The notes below the pieces were generated by a model. The model saw only the letters and a list, made by a program, of their open reading frames with translations, was not told the DNA's origin and made no database searches. Below are positions 8,923 through 18,401 of a stretch of DNA of 64,000 nt, one piece after another (positions within the stretch are counted from its first letter, which is position 1; each line of letters begins with the position of its first letter). The DNA comes from Deltaproteobacteria bacterium. GTDB taxonomy: Bacteria > Desulfobacterota > Desulfuromonadia > Desulfuromonadales > Geopsychrobacteraceae. A program made the position numbers and the translations under genes. The stretch is from positions 1 to 64,000 of the forward strand of contig JAJRRT010000016.1 in NCBI GenBank assembly GCA_024279255.1. The letters run 5' to 3'.

Positions 8923-10476
8923 ATGGAACCTTCTGCCCCAGCAAAAATTCTGATTGTCGATGATGAAGAACCGATCTTGACCATGCTGCAGCAAATTTTA
9001 CAACTTGAAGGCTATGAGGTGCTGATCACGCCCTCGGGAATAGAAGCCCTCTACCTGCTGGCGCAGGATCAGTATCAGCTTTTGATTACCGATATCAACA
9101 TGCCCCAAATGGATGGGCTCACCCTCACCCAACGGGCCCTTGATCATGATCCGGATCTGGCAATTATTTTAGCCACAGGGGTCGCAAACCGGGATACCGC
9201 CTACCAGGCATATGAGCTCGGTGCGACCGGTTATTTACTGAAACCCTTTGACCCGAATGAAATCCGGATTTACGTAGCGAACATTTTGCGTTTACGAAAA
9301 CTGGAAATTGCCCATAAATCCCAAATAAACCAACTTGAAGAGCAAGTATCGGTAAGCGAACAACGCCTGAAAAGTGTCGTCGGACAACTTCCGATAGTGC
9401 TTTGGGCCCTGGACCACAAGGGTATTTTTACCCTGTCTGAGGGTAAGGGCCTTAACGCTTTGGCATTGCAACCAGGTGAAGCCATCGGACAATCTGCCTT
9501 TGCCCTTTACGGCCAACTCCCCGAAGTTAAACGCTCGATTCAACGCGCCCTGAAAGGCGAGGCCTTTACAGGGCAATTCTGGGTAGCGGAGCGCCTCTAC
9601 GAAAACCATTATTCTCCTTTAAGGGGAAGTACAGGAGAGTTAATCGGCACCATCTGCATCTCTATCGACATTACGGATGCGCATCATTTGCAGGAAGAAG
9701 TTATAAAGAAAACGCGTCTGGCCTCACTTGGTGAGTTGGCTGCCGGTGTCGCACATGAAATTAACAATCCCAATGCGATGGTACTGCTCAATGGAAGGGA
9801 ACTGGTCCACATTTACACTGACATTGCCCCGATACTTGAAAAGCACTATCAGGATCATGGTTCCTTCAAACTGGGAAACCTCGATTATCTTGATGTCAAA
9901 GACGAGTTGCCTCAAATCCTTGGTCATATTGTCGACAGCTCCCAACGAATCAAAACGATCGTGCAGGATTTAAGATCATTCGTCAGTAGAGAAGAAAAAC
10001 CCGTAGACGATTTGGTTGATCTGAACAAAATCGTCCGCTCTGCGCTGCCCTATATCGAACAAACCATCAATGATTCTACAGAAAACTTTTCAGTGACCTA
10101 TAGCCCGGAACCATTACCAGTTCGGTGTATTTCTCAACGGCTTGAACAAATCATTGTCAACCTGCTGCAAAATGCCTGTCAGTCACTGACAGACAAAAAA
10201 GCAGGTGTAGCATTGAGCCTGGCACACGACCCTGAGACGCAACAACAAATCATTAAGATTGTAGATGAGGGTTGTGGTATCAGCACAGAGAATCTGGCAC
10301 GGATCAAGGAGCCCTTCTTCACCACCAGACGTGATAAAGGGGGAACCGGCCTTGGACTTTCGGTTTCGATACGCATGGTCGAAGAGTGCTCAGGCAGCCT
10401 GGATTTCACCTCGAATCCCGGGATAGGAACGACTGCAATTTTGGCTTTTCCGGCCATTGAGGATCTTTCTGTATGA
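8923..10476 (+). CDS. cytoplasmic receiver-PAS-histidine kinase
   Basis: 517 residues with no membrane segment. An N-terminal receiver (ILIVDDEEPILTML; phospho-Asp in LLITDINMPQMDG) is followed by a short coiled coil, one PAS domain (about 140-260), a phosphoacceptor helix (LASLGELAAGVAHEINNPNA) and an ATPase domain (DEGCGISTENL; GTGLGLSVSIRM). A receiver at the front of a kinase usually lets one kinase control another. The upstream hybrid kinase (14 bases away) and the downstream NtrC-type regulator (start overlaps this stop as ATGA) suggest a three-protein relay. Confidence 0.9.
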   Translation: MEPSAPAKILIVDDEEPILTMLQQILQLEGYEVLITPSGIEALYLLAQDQYQLLITDINMPQMDGLTLTQRALDHDPDLAIILATGVANRDTAYQAYELGATGYLLKPFDPNEIRIYVANILRLRKLEIAHKSQINQLEEQVSVSEQRLKSVVGQLPIVLWALDHKGIFTLSEGKGLNALALQPGEAIGQSAFALYGQLPEVKRSIQRALKGEAFTGQFWVAERLYENHYSPLRGSTGELIGTICISIDITDAHHLQEEVIKKTRLASLGELAAGVAHEINNPNAMVLLNGRELVHIYTDIAPILEKHYQDHGSFKLGNLDYLDVKDELPQILGHIVDSSQRIKTIVQDLRSFVSREEKPVDDLVDLNKIVRSALPYIEQTINDSTENFSVTYSPEPLPVRCISQRLEQIIVNLLQNACQSLTDKKAGVALSLAHDPETQQQIIKIVDEGCGISTENLARIKEPFFTTRRDKGGTGLGLSVSIRMVEECSGSLDFTSNPGIGTTAILAFPAIEDLSV

Positions 10477-11894
10477 ACAAAATATATTCACCAGAGAACC
10501 CATTGCTTCTGGTTGACGATGAAAAAAGCTGGTTGCAAAGCCTCGCTTTTTCCCTGAAAAACTCAGCAGGATTCAATAATCTTTTAACCTGTAATGACAG
10601 CCGCGAAGTCATGGGGCTTTTGAGTGAAATAGAGGTCAGTGCGATCCTGCTGGACTTGAATATGCCACATATGTCCGGCGACCAGCTTCTTGATGAAATT
10701 GTTCAGGACTACCCGCAGATTCCGGTTATCATGCTGAGTGGACTGAATCAATTGGAAACCGCAGTCTCATGTATGAAGCGCGGAGCCTTCGATTATCTGA
10801 TCAAAACAACGGATCTGGATCAATTGAGAATCGGGATTGAGCGCGCTCTCAGTTTCAGTGCATTGCAACGAGAGAACTCATTTCTGCGTAAACAGGTGCT
10901 GCAGGCCAGCGGCAACAATTTGGGTACGATGAGTGGAATTACCACCATCAATAAAAAAGTTATTTCCCTTCTCAATTACATTCAGGCAATTTCTGCCAGC
11001 CGTGAACCCGTGTTGATCACTGGCGAGAGTGGAGTTGGCAAAGAACTTTTTGCCAAAGCCGTACATCAGGCCAGCTGTCCGAACGGTCCCTGGGTCGCGG
11101 TCAACACTGCGGGTCTGGATGATAATGTTTTTGCCGACACCCTCTTTGGCCATGTAAAAGGAGCTTTTACCGGCGCAGACCAGAGCCGGGCCGGTATGAT
11201 TGAGCAGGCTCACGGTGGGACTCTTTTTCTCGATGAAATCGGAGATCTCAGTCTGCAGTCACAGATTAAACTGTTACGCTTTCTGCAATCGGGCGAATAT
11301 TACCCGGTTGGTGGCGACCGGCCTTTAAAAAGTAACGCCCGCCTGGTTTTTGCGACCAATCTGGTACTGGCTGAAAAACAGGAAACCGGGCATTTTCGCA
11401 AAGATCTCTATTTCAGGCTCAAAAGCCACCTGATTGATGTGCCTCCCTTGCGTGAAAGAAAAGAGGATCTCTCCATGTTACTCGATTCTTTTCTTGATGA
11501 AGCCTCCACTCGCCTAAATAAAAAACGCCCGACCCCGCCACCAGAATTGATCAACTTACTGGCAACCTACGACTTTCCAGGCAACGTCCGAGAGCTACGC
11601 GCCATGGTGCATGATGCTGTTAGTACACATGTTTCACATAAACTCTCGATGAGATCCTTCAAGCAGGCAATGGGACAATCTGTCGTCGATGGCAATTCAA
11701 CTGAAGCCGCCGCTGAGGATTCTACCGCTAAACTGCCTTTTGGCCCCAAGCTGCCAACTCTCAAAGCCGCCGCCAACCAGCTGGTTGTTGAAGCGATGCG
11801 GCGTTCTGCAGGCAATCAAACCATTGCAGCCGGTCTGCTCGGCATTACTCAACCCAGCCTGAATCGCCGCTTGAAAAATATGAATCAAGACTGA
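10473..11894 (+). CDS. NtrC-type sigma-54-dependent response regulator
   Basis: 473 residues. A receiver (LLLVDDEKSWLQ; phospho-Asp in ILLDLNMPHMSG) is joined to an AAA+ domain with Walker A (ITGESGVGKELFAK), the sigma-54 contact loop GAFTGA at about residue 230, and Walker B (GTLFLDEIGDLS). A Fis-type helix-turn-helix ends the protein (QTIAAGLLGITQPSLNRRL). It activates RNA polymerase-sigma-54 when phosphorylated. The start overlaps the stop of the kinase upstream. A sigma-54-type promoter about 210 bases downstream (12102) is its most obvious nearby target. Confidence 0.93.
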   Translation: MNKIYSPENPLLLVDDEKSWLQSLAFSLKNSAGFNNLLTCNDSREVMGLLSEIEVSAILLDLNMPHMSGDQLLDEIVQDYPQIPVIMLSGLNQLETAVSCMKRGAFDYLIKTTDLDQLRIGIERALSFSALQRENSFLRKQVLQASGNNLGTMSGITTINKKVISLLNYIQAISASREPVLITGESGVGKELFAKAVHQASCPNGPWVAVNTAGLDDNVFADTLFGHVKGAFTGADQSRAGMIEQAHGGTLFLDEIGDLSLQSQIKLLRFLQSGEYYPVGGDRPLKSNARLVFATNLVLAEKQETGHFRKDLYFRLKSHLIDVPPLRERKEDLSMLLDSFLDEASTRLNKKRPTPPPELINLLATYDFPGNVRELRAMVHDAVSTHVSHKLSMRSFKQAMGQSVVDGNSTEAAAEDSTAKLPFGPKLPTLKAAANQLVVEAMRRSAGNQTIAAGLLGITQPSLNRRLKNMNQD

Positions 11895-12101
11895 TACTGC
11901 CCTCTTATTAAAATAGAAGACTATTGAATATTCGATAATCATGCCTTTTGCGATAAGTCTTCTTATGTCGCTAAATCCCTGCCGAAGAACCTCTTCCCTG
12001 TAACGTTCCATAGCTTTTGCTATCACCTTTCGTATTAATCTGATTCGGTAAAAAAAACGAAAACCTTGTTTATACAGGGGGTTATGCGATGTCGACCTGG
12101 T

Positions 12102-12118
12102 TGGCACAGAGGCTGCTA
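12102..12118 (+). promoter_or_regulatory. candidate sigma-54 promoter
   Basis: TTGGCACAGAGGCTGCT has the -24 GG and -12 GC with exactly ten bases between them, and a full TTGGCAC at -24. Transcription would start near 12130, just upstream of the TTG start at 12163. The gene immediately upstream encodes a sigma-54 activator. An imperfect inverted repeat at 11951-11972 (GCGATAAG ... CTTATGTCGC) could be the activator's upstream site. The sequence match is good; activity is inferred. Confidence 0.65.
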
Positions 12119-12162
12119 TGGTTAGATACTGCCAATAAGGGCCCGTCTAGTAAGGACTCTCC

Positions 12163-12594
12163 TTGAGCAGTTCCAATAAAAATGAGTCTCACCAGATTCT
12201 TCTGGTCGGCCAGCAGAATGAAACCTCGACGAATACCGTCTTTTTATTACAATTGTCAGGTTATGACGTCTCAACCGTCAGAGGACTGGATGAGGCCATC
12301 AATCTTGTCTCGGCATTTTGTTTGGAAAGAGATTGTCCTGCCGTGATCCTGATTGACGATCAGGAGATCGGTTCCAACCACGAAGAAATGATTACGCTGT
12401 TAGCAAGCCGCTGCTCGAACAGCAAAATTTTCATAGTTGAACGTAATGTACAGGCCGAAAACTGCAGCATAACAGATACCAGAGTCATTGCGCCGCGACA
12501 TATCCTGACCGGCATAAGAAAATTTATTACAGAGAAAGACTCAACAAATGAAAATTTCGGCAGGTTTCAGAATTTTCATTCTGCAAAATTTTAA
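12163..12594 (+). CDS. degenerate receiver-domain protein
   Basis: 143 residues starting with TTG. The order of short strands and helices resembles a receiver: a hydrophobic strand ILLVGQQN where active receivers have an Asp pair, then VILIDDQEIG in the place of the phospho-Asp strand. The acidic pocket of the first strand is missing (GQQNE), so normal Mg-dependent phosphorylation is unlikely. It lies 45 bases after a sigma-54-type promoter and 68 bases before a chemoreceptor gene, which suggests a role in the same signalling unit. The family assignment is by pattern only. Confidence 0.55.
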   Translation: MSSSNKNESHQILLVGQQNETSTNTVFLLQLSGYDVSTVRGLDEAINLVSAFCLERDCPAVILIDDQEIGSNHEEMITLLASRCSNSKIFIVERNVQAENCSITDTRVIAPRHILTGIRKFITEKDSTNENFGRFQNFHSAKF

Positions 12595-12662
12595 GCGGCT
12601 GAAATTGAAATCGTAAAAGCATTCATCAATCAAAATTTAAACCAGCTACAAAAGGAGACAGA

Positions 12663-14063
12663 ATGTTTAAGAAAATGAAGTTGGGAACCAAGTTGCTCAT
12701 CGCATTTCTGGCCGTGGGAGTTATCCCTCTGGCGATAACGGCCACACTCTCCTTGAATAAAGCAAGTGATTCCCTGACCAAGGTGGCCTTCAATCAACTC
12801 GAAGGGGTGCGCGAGATCAAAAAAGCTCAAATTGAACAATTTTTCAACGAGCGCGAAGGGGATATGGGCGTGTTGATGGAGACCGTCGGTGCTTTACGGC
12901 TGGAGGCTTTTAACAAGCTGGAAGCGGTTCGAACGATCAAGTCAAACCAGATTGAAGGCTTTTTCAAGGAAAGGAAGGGCGATGCCAAGGTGTTTGCGAC
13001 ACTCCCCTTTATTGAGAATGCTATCGAGGAACTCGACACCCTGAGTAAGGCAGCGAAAGCCAACGGCTACGTAGGCAAAGAAATACTCTCCTACCGTCCC
13101 TACAAAACAGCCTTTGATAAATACCATGCTTTTGTCAAAAATTACATGGATGAGTACGGTTATTATGATGTCTTTCTTTTCTCGCCTAATAGCGGCCGGG
13201 TTCTCCTTAGCGCAGCTCTTGAGTCGGATTTTGGATCAGAACTAAGTTCAGGAAATACCCATCTCGCCAAGGCGTGGAAGCAAGCTAAAGAGAGTAAGAA
13301 TCTCCAGATTACTGATTTTGAACCTTATGCCCCGAGTAACGATGATCCGGCCATGTTTGTGGTCGCTCCTTCATTTTCCGATGGTAAATATGTTGGCGGC
13401 ATCGGTTTTCAGATCTCACTCGACGCAATCAATGGCATCATGCAGGAACGTACAGGGTTGGGCAAGACGGGCGAAACCTACCTGGTGGGACCAGACAAAT
13501 TGATGCGCTCAGATTCTTTTCTTGATCCGAAGTATCACTCGGTTAAAGGCTCGTTTGCCAATCCCGATAAAGGACGAGTTGATACTGAAGCCGTGGTCAA
13601 TGCCCTGGCCGGTAAAACGGGCGCAGATGTCATCCTTGACTACAATAATAACCCGGTTCTTTCTTCCTATGCTCCTCTGAAGGTCGGAGATCAGACCTGG
13701 TCGATTATTGCCGAGATTGATGTTGCTGAAGCCTTCAGCCCGGTCGATGAAAAAGGTGTCGAGTATTACAAGAAATATATCGAGCAATACGGCTACTACG
13801 ATCTGTTCTTGATCAATAAAGATGGACTGGCTTTTTATACAGCCGCTAAGGAAGCTGATTATCAAACCAATTTTGCCAATGGCAAATACGCAAATTCCAA
13901 CCTCGGAAAATTATTCCGCGAGGTAAGCCAAAGTGGGAAGTTTGGAATTGCAGATTTTTCACCCTATGCACCAAGCAACGGTGAACCTGCTGCATTTATT
14001 GCTCAACCGGTGATAGATGGTCAAGACGGTGAACTTGAAGTTGTTGTCGCTTTACAGCTTTAA
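12663..14063 (+). CDS. methyl-accepting chemotaxis protein, N-terminal sensor part (ends at an in-frame stop)
   Basis: 466 residues after AAAAGGAGACAGA and ATG. A signal-anchor helix (about 10-28) is followed by two near-repeats of a helical segment (FNQLEGVREIKKAQIEQFF and FNKLEAVRTIKSNQIEGFF), then a Cache-type sensor with a GYYDVFLF strand and a TGLGKTGETYLVGPDKLMRS motif. A second sensor unit begins with GYYDLFLI but is cut by a TAA at 14061-14063. The next codons continue the same domain in the same frame ([19 protein letters not shown]...). The first unit reads QISLDAINGIMQ at the equivalent site, so the TAA most simply replaces a Ser TCA. The intact receptor would span 12663-15815. Confidence 0.85.
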   Translation: MFKKMKLGTKLLIAFLAVGVIPLAITATLSLNKASDSLTKVAFNQLEGVREIKKAQIEQFFNEREGDMGVLMETVGALRLEAFNKLEAVRTIKSNQIEGFFKERKGDAKVFATLPFIENAIEELDTLSKAAKANGYVGKEILSYRPYKTAFDKYHAFVKNYMDEYGYYDVFLFSPNSGRVLLSAALESDFGSELSSGNTHLAKAWKQAKESKNLQITDFEPYAPSNDDPAMFVVAPSFSDGKYVGGIGFQISLDAINGIMQERTGLGKTGETYLVGPDKLMRSDSFLDPKYHSVKGSFANPDKGRVDTEAVVNALAGKTGADVILDYNNNPVLSSYAPLKVGDQTWSIIAEIDVAEAFSPVDEKGVEYYKKYIEQYGYYDLFLINKDGLAFYTAAKEADYQTNFANGKYANSNLGKLFREVSQSGKFGIADFSPYAPSNGEPAAFIAQPVIDGQDGELEVVVALQL

Positions 14064-14084
14064 CTCGATGCCATCAACAGCGTA

Positions 14085-15815
14085 ATGCAGCAGCGTGCCG
14101 GTATGGGTGAAACGGGTGAGACCTACCTGATCGGCAGTGACAAACTGATGCGTTCAGACTCTTTCCTCGATCCCAAAAACCACTCGGTCAAAGCCTCTTT
14201 TGCTAACCCAAAAACAGGGATGGTTGATACCGAAGGAGCAAACGCTGCGTTGGCTGGCAAGGCAGAGTCGAAGATTATCATCGACTACAATGGCAACCCG
14301 GTTCTTTCCTCTTATACCCCGATTAATATTGGAAATTTGACTTGGGCTTTGCTGGCCGAGATCGATGAAGCTGAAGCCATGGCACCGGTCAAAGCGATGG
14401 AATGGCAGGCTGGCGCAGTAACCCTGGCTTCATTATTAGGCATCATCCTCACAGCATTACTGGTAACGCGTGGCATTACCGGCCCACTCAGAAAAGTTTT
14501 TGAAGTCGTTGCCAAATATGGCAAAGGTGATACCACCGACCGAAATCTGGATATGGGTGCATCAGTTAACTGCTCAAGTGTCAATAACTGTGGTCAGTCC
14601 GAATGTCCCAGCTACGGCAAGGAGGGTAATTGTTGGGTAACTACGGGGACCTTCGGCCCAACCCCGACCTGTGTCAATTTGACCAATGGAAACCACAAAG
14701 ATTGTCGCGAATGCAAAGCGTACCGCGCTACCAATGAACTCTCTGAACTTGCTTCAGTAATGATTGGGATGGCCAACAGCCTGCAGAGTCGCAGCGACCT
14801 GGCTGAGGCTATCGCAGATGGCGATCTGACCCAGGATGTTGTATTGGGCTCTCAAAATGACCAGCTTGGTAAAGCGCTCGGTACCATGCTGAACGGACTG
14901 CGTGAAATGGTCGGTAGTCTGCAAATTGCCGGCGAACAGATTGCTACAGGTTCCGGACAGGTCAGTGATGCGGCTCAGTCCCTGTCTCAAGGCGCAACTG
15001 AATCGGCTGCGTCACTTGAGGAGGTCACATCTTCGATGACCGAGATGTCTTCCCAGGTTGGCCAGAGCGCGGAAAGTGCCAATCAGGCCAACGTTCTTTC
15101 CAATGAAGCGCAAAAAGCTGCCGAGAGTGGCAGTGCGCAAATGGATGAGATGGTTTCGGCCATGAGCGAGATCAATGCTGCCGGTCAGAATATCTCCAAA
15201 ATCATCAAAGTCATTGATGAAATTGCCTTTCAGACCAATCTACTGGCATTGAATGCTGCTGTCGAAGCGGCCCGCGCCGGACAGCACGGTAAAGGCTTTG
15301 CGGTGGTCGCCGAAGAAGTCCGCAATCTGGCTGCTCGCAGTGCCAAGGCTGCCGAAGAAACCGCCGAACTGATTGAAGGCTCAGTCGCATTGACCGAACG
15401 CGGATCAGAGATGGCAAGTCAGACCGCCGAAGCCTTAAGTGGCATTACCGGTAGCACCACCAAGGTTTCAGATCTGCTCGAGGAGATTGCCGCCGCCTCT
15501 AACGAACAGGCTCAGGGCATTGCGCAGGTCAGCCAGGGGCTGAACCAGATTGACCAGGTGACTCAACAGAACACGGCAACGGCAGAAGAGAGCGCCGCCG
15601 CCTCAGAAGAGCTATCAGGTCAGGCACTGCAAATGCAGGAGATGCTGAAACGCTTTACCCTGAATCAGTCCACATCGCAAACCGCACCAGCGCAACAGGT
15701 GAAAATACCACAGGTGACTCATCCTGAGACGGGTTGGGCAGAAATGAAGACCTCTTCTGCTAATGCGCCACAACCTCAAATTGCGCTGGATAGTTCAGAG
15801 TTTGGCAAGTACTGA
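14085..15815 (+). CDS. methyl-accepting chemotaxis protein, C-terminal part (same frame as the upstream sensor part)
   Basis: 576 residues from ATG 14085, but the frame is open from 14064 and continues the receptor begun at 12663. It holds the end of the second Cache unit ([19 protein letters not shown]), a membrane helix (about residues 107-128), a HAMP region, a cysteine-rich insertion of about 60 residues (nine Cys, including [17 protein letters not shown] and CRECK), and a long signalling coiled coil with the tip [20 protein letters not shown]. The Cys-rich segment between HAMP and signalling domain is found in other delta-proteobacterial receptors; its ligand is not clear. No convincing ribosome binding site precedes the ATG, so separate translation is doubtful. 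Confidence 0.85.
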   Translation: MQQRAGMGETGETYLIGSDKLMRSDSFLDPKNHSVKASFANPKTGMVDTEGANAALAGKAESKIIIDYNGNPVLSSYTPINIGNLTWALLAEIDEAEAMAPVKAMEWQAGAVTLASLLGIILTALLVTRGITGPLRKVFEVVAKYGKGDTTDRNLDMGASVNCSSVNNCGQSECPSYGKEGNCWVTTGTFGPTPTCVNLTNGNHKDCRECKAYRATNELSELASVMIGMANSLQSRSDLAEAIADGDLTQDVVLGSQNDQLGKALGTMLNGLREMVGSLQIAGEQIATGSGQVSDAAQSLSQGATESAASLEEVTSSMTEMSSQVGQSAESANQANVLSNEAQKAAESGSAQMDEMVSAMSEINAAGQNISKIIKVIDEIAFQTNLLALNAAVEAARAGQHGKGFAVVAEEVRNLAARSAKAAEETAELIEGSVALTERGSEMASQTAEALSGITGSTTKVSDLLEEIAAASNEQAQGIAQVSQGLNQIDQVTQQNTATAEESAAASEELSGQALQMQEMLKRFTLNQSTSQTAPAQQVKIPQVTHPETGWAEMKTSSANAPQPQIALDSSEFGKY

Positions 15816-15825
15816 GTCCAGAGCG

Positions 15826-15862
15826 AAGGGCTATCGGAACCTTTTGCTCCGATAGCCCTTTT
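15826..15862 (+). terminator. rho-independent terminator after the chemoreceptor gene
   Basis: A 13-bp perfect stem (AAGGGCTATCGGA / TCCGATAGCCCTT) with a short loop, followed by TTTTG, starts 10 bases after the chemoreceptor stop. It closes the transcription unit that begins at the sigma-54-type promoter at 12102. Confidence 0.88.
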
Positions 15863-15993
15863 GTCGCCCGAGATACGCAACAAGGGACAAAGGTAAGTAA
15901 ATTTACAATTTGTTTTCCTTTAACAGATAGCTCGGCAGAATAGATCACCCGATATCATCACACCTGGATAGGTATTGTTCCGAAAAGGTAAAA

Positions 15994-17442
15994 ATGAAAA
16001 TTGCAACTTCAATTGTCTTTATCTTGGCGATAGCTGCAGCGGGGCTGTTTGTCGTACAAAAAAGCGAATCGGTCGCCGAGCACCGACCGACGATCGTCAA
16101 GATTAAAAAAACATCTTTTGCTCGTTTGACAAAAATCAGAAATCAAAAGAAAAATGAAGTCATCGAATATTTCACTTCGATAGAAAAAAAAGCTGAAAAT
16201 GTCAGCACCGATGATCAGTTACGAAAAATTTTTCTTGCAGGTCGACAACAAAACAACTCTGACCTGGAATATCAATTTGATGAAATCTACGCCACCCGTT
16301 ATGGCGAATTCTATGACCTGCTCATGGTGGATTCTGATGGTTTCGTTTTTAACTCCGTTCGCAAAGAATCTGACTATTTGAGCAACATTTTCAATGGTAA
16401 ATCTCCTCTAATTCAACGCGACAAACTAAGCTCAGTGCAGGAAACTTTTATCGACTACCGCGAATATGCACCATCACAGGAAAGTGCCTCGTTCTTTTTT
16501 GTTCCGATTAAAAAGAATAAGATCTTTGCTGGCTGGATTCTTCTGCAGTGCCCAATTAACAAGATCAACCGCATTCTTTCTCAGCGCGAAGGATTGGGCC
16601 GCACTGGTGAAGTCTATCTGGTCAATCAGCAGAGGCTGTTGCTGTCAGAATCCCGCTTCATCAATGAAAGCTCAACATTGAAACTGAAAATCGAGACTGA
16701 AGCTGTCCGTGATGCTCTGACGTTTGAACAGGGTGAACGTATTGTCGAGGATTATCGAGGCGTACGTGTTTTCAGCTCCTTTGAGAAGTTCAAAATTTTC
16801 GGAGCAAGCTGGATCATTATCGCAGAGATGGATGAATCGGAGATACTGACTCAGGCATTTAAACAGGCTGAGGCTTCAATATACCCGGGTCTTGCCAAAG
16901 TTGCACAACAACATATTAAAAACGAACAAGGCCTTCTGCAACCATCAAAAAAAGGCCTTGCCGTTGATATTAACGAATTTCAGCGCTCCGCAAACGGAAC
17001 AAATTTGTTGACCTACGGCGTGGCCAGCTGCACAGCAATCCTCATACAACTGCCATCCCGTTTTGCCTATTTGACCCACATCTCTCCAATGGATGGAATT
17101 TATCAAAACTCTACAGAAAAAGGGCAAAACCTACTTAGCCAATTGATCCAAAGAATTGCGTATTTTGACCTTCTGCCAGTAGAAAAGAAGAATCTGCAAT
17201 TTGTCTTGATCGCCCCGCATGAAGCCAGCCTGCGGGGTACGATTCAAACCATTCTGGAAAACGGTTTTGATCTCTCGAATATCCGCATTGCAATCAATAA
17301 AAACGCGCGGGGCGCGAATGTTTTTTTTGACCCATATAACCGCCTGACAGTTGAATGGTATGGCAAAAATGAATCACAAAGACACAACGCATTGACATTG
17401 CCGACCGTGCAAAACCTTTTCAAAAAGATGATTGGATATTGA
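15994..17442 (+). CDS. exported Cache-domain protein with CheD-like C-terminal domain
   Basis: 482 residues. A signal anchor (about 4-22) is followed by a Cache-type sensor resembling that of the neighbouring chemoreceptor (GEFYDLLMVDSDGFVFNSVR; REGLGRTGEVYLVNQQRLLL; GASWIIIAEMDESE). From about residue 320 comes a separate domain with LLTYGVASCTAILI, then AYLTHISPMDG, and near the end ARGANVFFDPYNRLTVEW. This order resembles CheD, the receptor glutamine deamidase: GLGSCVAV with the catalytic Cys, an AH..LP segment with the His, and an R..F....G.L.V end. No second membrane helix is visible, so both domains would be periplasmic, which is odd for a CheD. The Cache call is fairly sure; the CheD relationship is my inference. 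Confidence 0.6.
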   Translation: MKIATSIVFILAIAAAGLFVVQKSESVAEHRPTIVKIKKTSFARLTKIRNQKKNEVIEYFTSIEKKAENVSTDDQLRKIFLAGRQQNNSDLEYQFDEIYATRYGEFYDLLMVDSDGFVFNSVRKESDYLSNIFNGKSPLIQRDKLSSVQETFIDYREYAPSQESASFFFVPIKKNKIFAGWILLQCPINKINRILSQREGLGRTGEVYLVNQQRLLLSESRFINESSTLKLKIETEAVRDALTFEQGERIVEDYRGVRVFSSFEKFKIFGASWIIIAEMDESEILTQAFKQAEASIYPGLAKVAQQHIKNEQGLLQPSKKGLAVDINEFQRSANGTNLLTYGVASCTAILIQLPSRFAYLTHISPMDGIYQNSTEKGQNLLSQLIQRIAYFDLLPVEKKNLQFVLIAPHEASLRGTIQTILENGFDLSNIRIAINKNARGANVFFDPYNRLTVEWYGKNESQRHNALTLPTVQNLFKKMIGY

Positions 17443-17494
17443 CCAGAGGACGGGCTGACAGGCGTGCAAGCGCTATCAGGAAAAAGGGGGAACA

Positions 17495-18028
17495 ATGGAG
17501 CCCAATACAATTTGCACCACATCTCAAAACTACCTGCAGGGGATAACTGACTTGCTTTGTGACATTTCAGTGTTCACAGAGTCTCTCTCCTTGGCAAACC
17601 AGCTTGGTATTACTGCCGAAGAAAAAGATGCGTTACAGCATGTGCAGATCCTAGCTCAAACAGGCGCGGAAATTCTCGAATCCCAGACATCTTATGTATT
17701 GCGTAGTTCTGCTTCTTCGAACAACGATCCGCTTGTTCAAGCAGGAGTAAAACCTCTTGATTTAATCGTTTGCAAGGTAATTCTCATTGTGCACCTGGCC
17801 TCTCACATTATCCAGAGATTTCACCAGCACTGTTCTGATGAAGCAAAATTTGACGCCCTGTATCCCGCACTGATGTTGAGAAGAAAAACACATAAACTGC
17901 AGAAAATATATTCCAGCATCGGCTGCCAGCATAATCGAGATACGAAAACCTGCCCTAATCAAAAAGGTTGCCCGCTCGCCGCATGGAAAATCGTCAAAAC
18001 CGCCCCGAACGGGACTTGCGATGTGTAA
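17495..18028 (+). CDS. uncharacterised cytoplasmic protein with C-terminal Cys cluster
   Basis: 177 residues after AAAAAGGGGGAACA and ATG. I do not recognise the family. The first ~145 residues look helical. The C-terminus has a compact cluster, CQHNRDTKTCPNQKGCP, followed by LAAWKIVKT, which could bind a metal or an iron-sulfur centre. The stop overlaps the start of the receiver gene at 18021 by 8 bases, so the two are translated together and the protein is likely a partner or sensor in a receiver-based pathway. Confidence 0.6.
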   Translation: MEPNTICTTSQNYLQGITDLLCDISVFTESLSLANQLGITAEEKDALQHVQILAQTGAEILESQTSYVLRSSASSNNDPLVQAGVKPLDLIVCKVILIVHLASHIIQRFHQHCSDEAKFDALYPALMLRRKTHKLQKIYSSIGCQHNRDTKTCPNQKGCPLAAWKIVKTAPNGTCDV

Positions 18029-18401
18029 GGTAGAAACCAATATAAAGATTCTTCTGGTAGACGATGATCCTCTCGTACGAAAAGCGTTTATCCGAGGTCT
18101 TCATGAAAACAACTTTGACCTGACAACAGCAGAAAATTCTCATGAAGCGCTGATATTTCTTAAGGAGGAAGGATACGCTGTCATTATCGCAGATTTCCTG
18201 ATGCCCGGACAAGATGGATGTGACTTGCTTGATCAAGTCCAACAGCAATGGCCAGAAATAAAGCGTATTCTTTTTACTGCCTCCTCCGAAAACCATCGGG
18301 TCAAAGCTTGCCTCGAAAATAGAACCGCCGAGGACATTATTCAAAAACCATGGGACCATGCGCACGTCTTACGCGTGCTGGAAAATTGTACTCAAAGGTG
18401 A
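18021..18401 (+). CDS. single-domain response regulator receiver
   Basis: 126 residues forming a complete receiver: KILLVDDDPLVRKAF (acidic pocket), AVIIADFLMPGQDG (phospho-Asp), FTASSEN (Thr/Ser switch) and IIQKPWD (conserved Lys-Pro). There is no output domain, so it acts through protein contact, as CheY or Spo0F do. It overlaps the Cys-cluster protein upstream and ends the signalling block before the hydrogenase region. Confidence 0.88.
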   Translation: MCKVETNIKILLVDDDPLVRKAFIRGLHENNFDLTTAENSHEALIFLKEEGYAVIIADFLMPGQDGCDLLDQVQQQWPEIKRILFTASSENHRVKACLENRTAEDIIQKPWDHAHVLRVLENCTQR

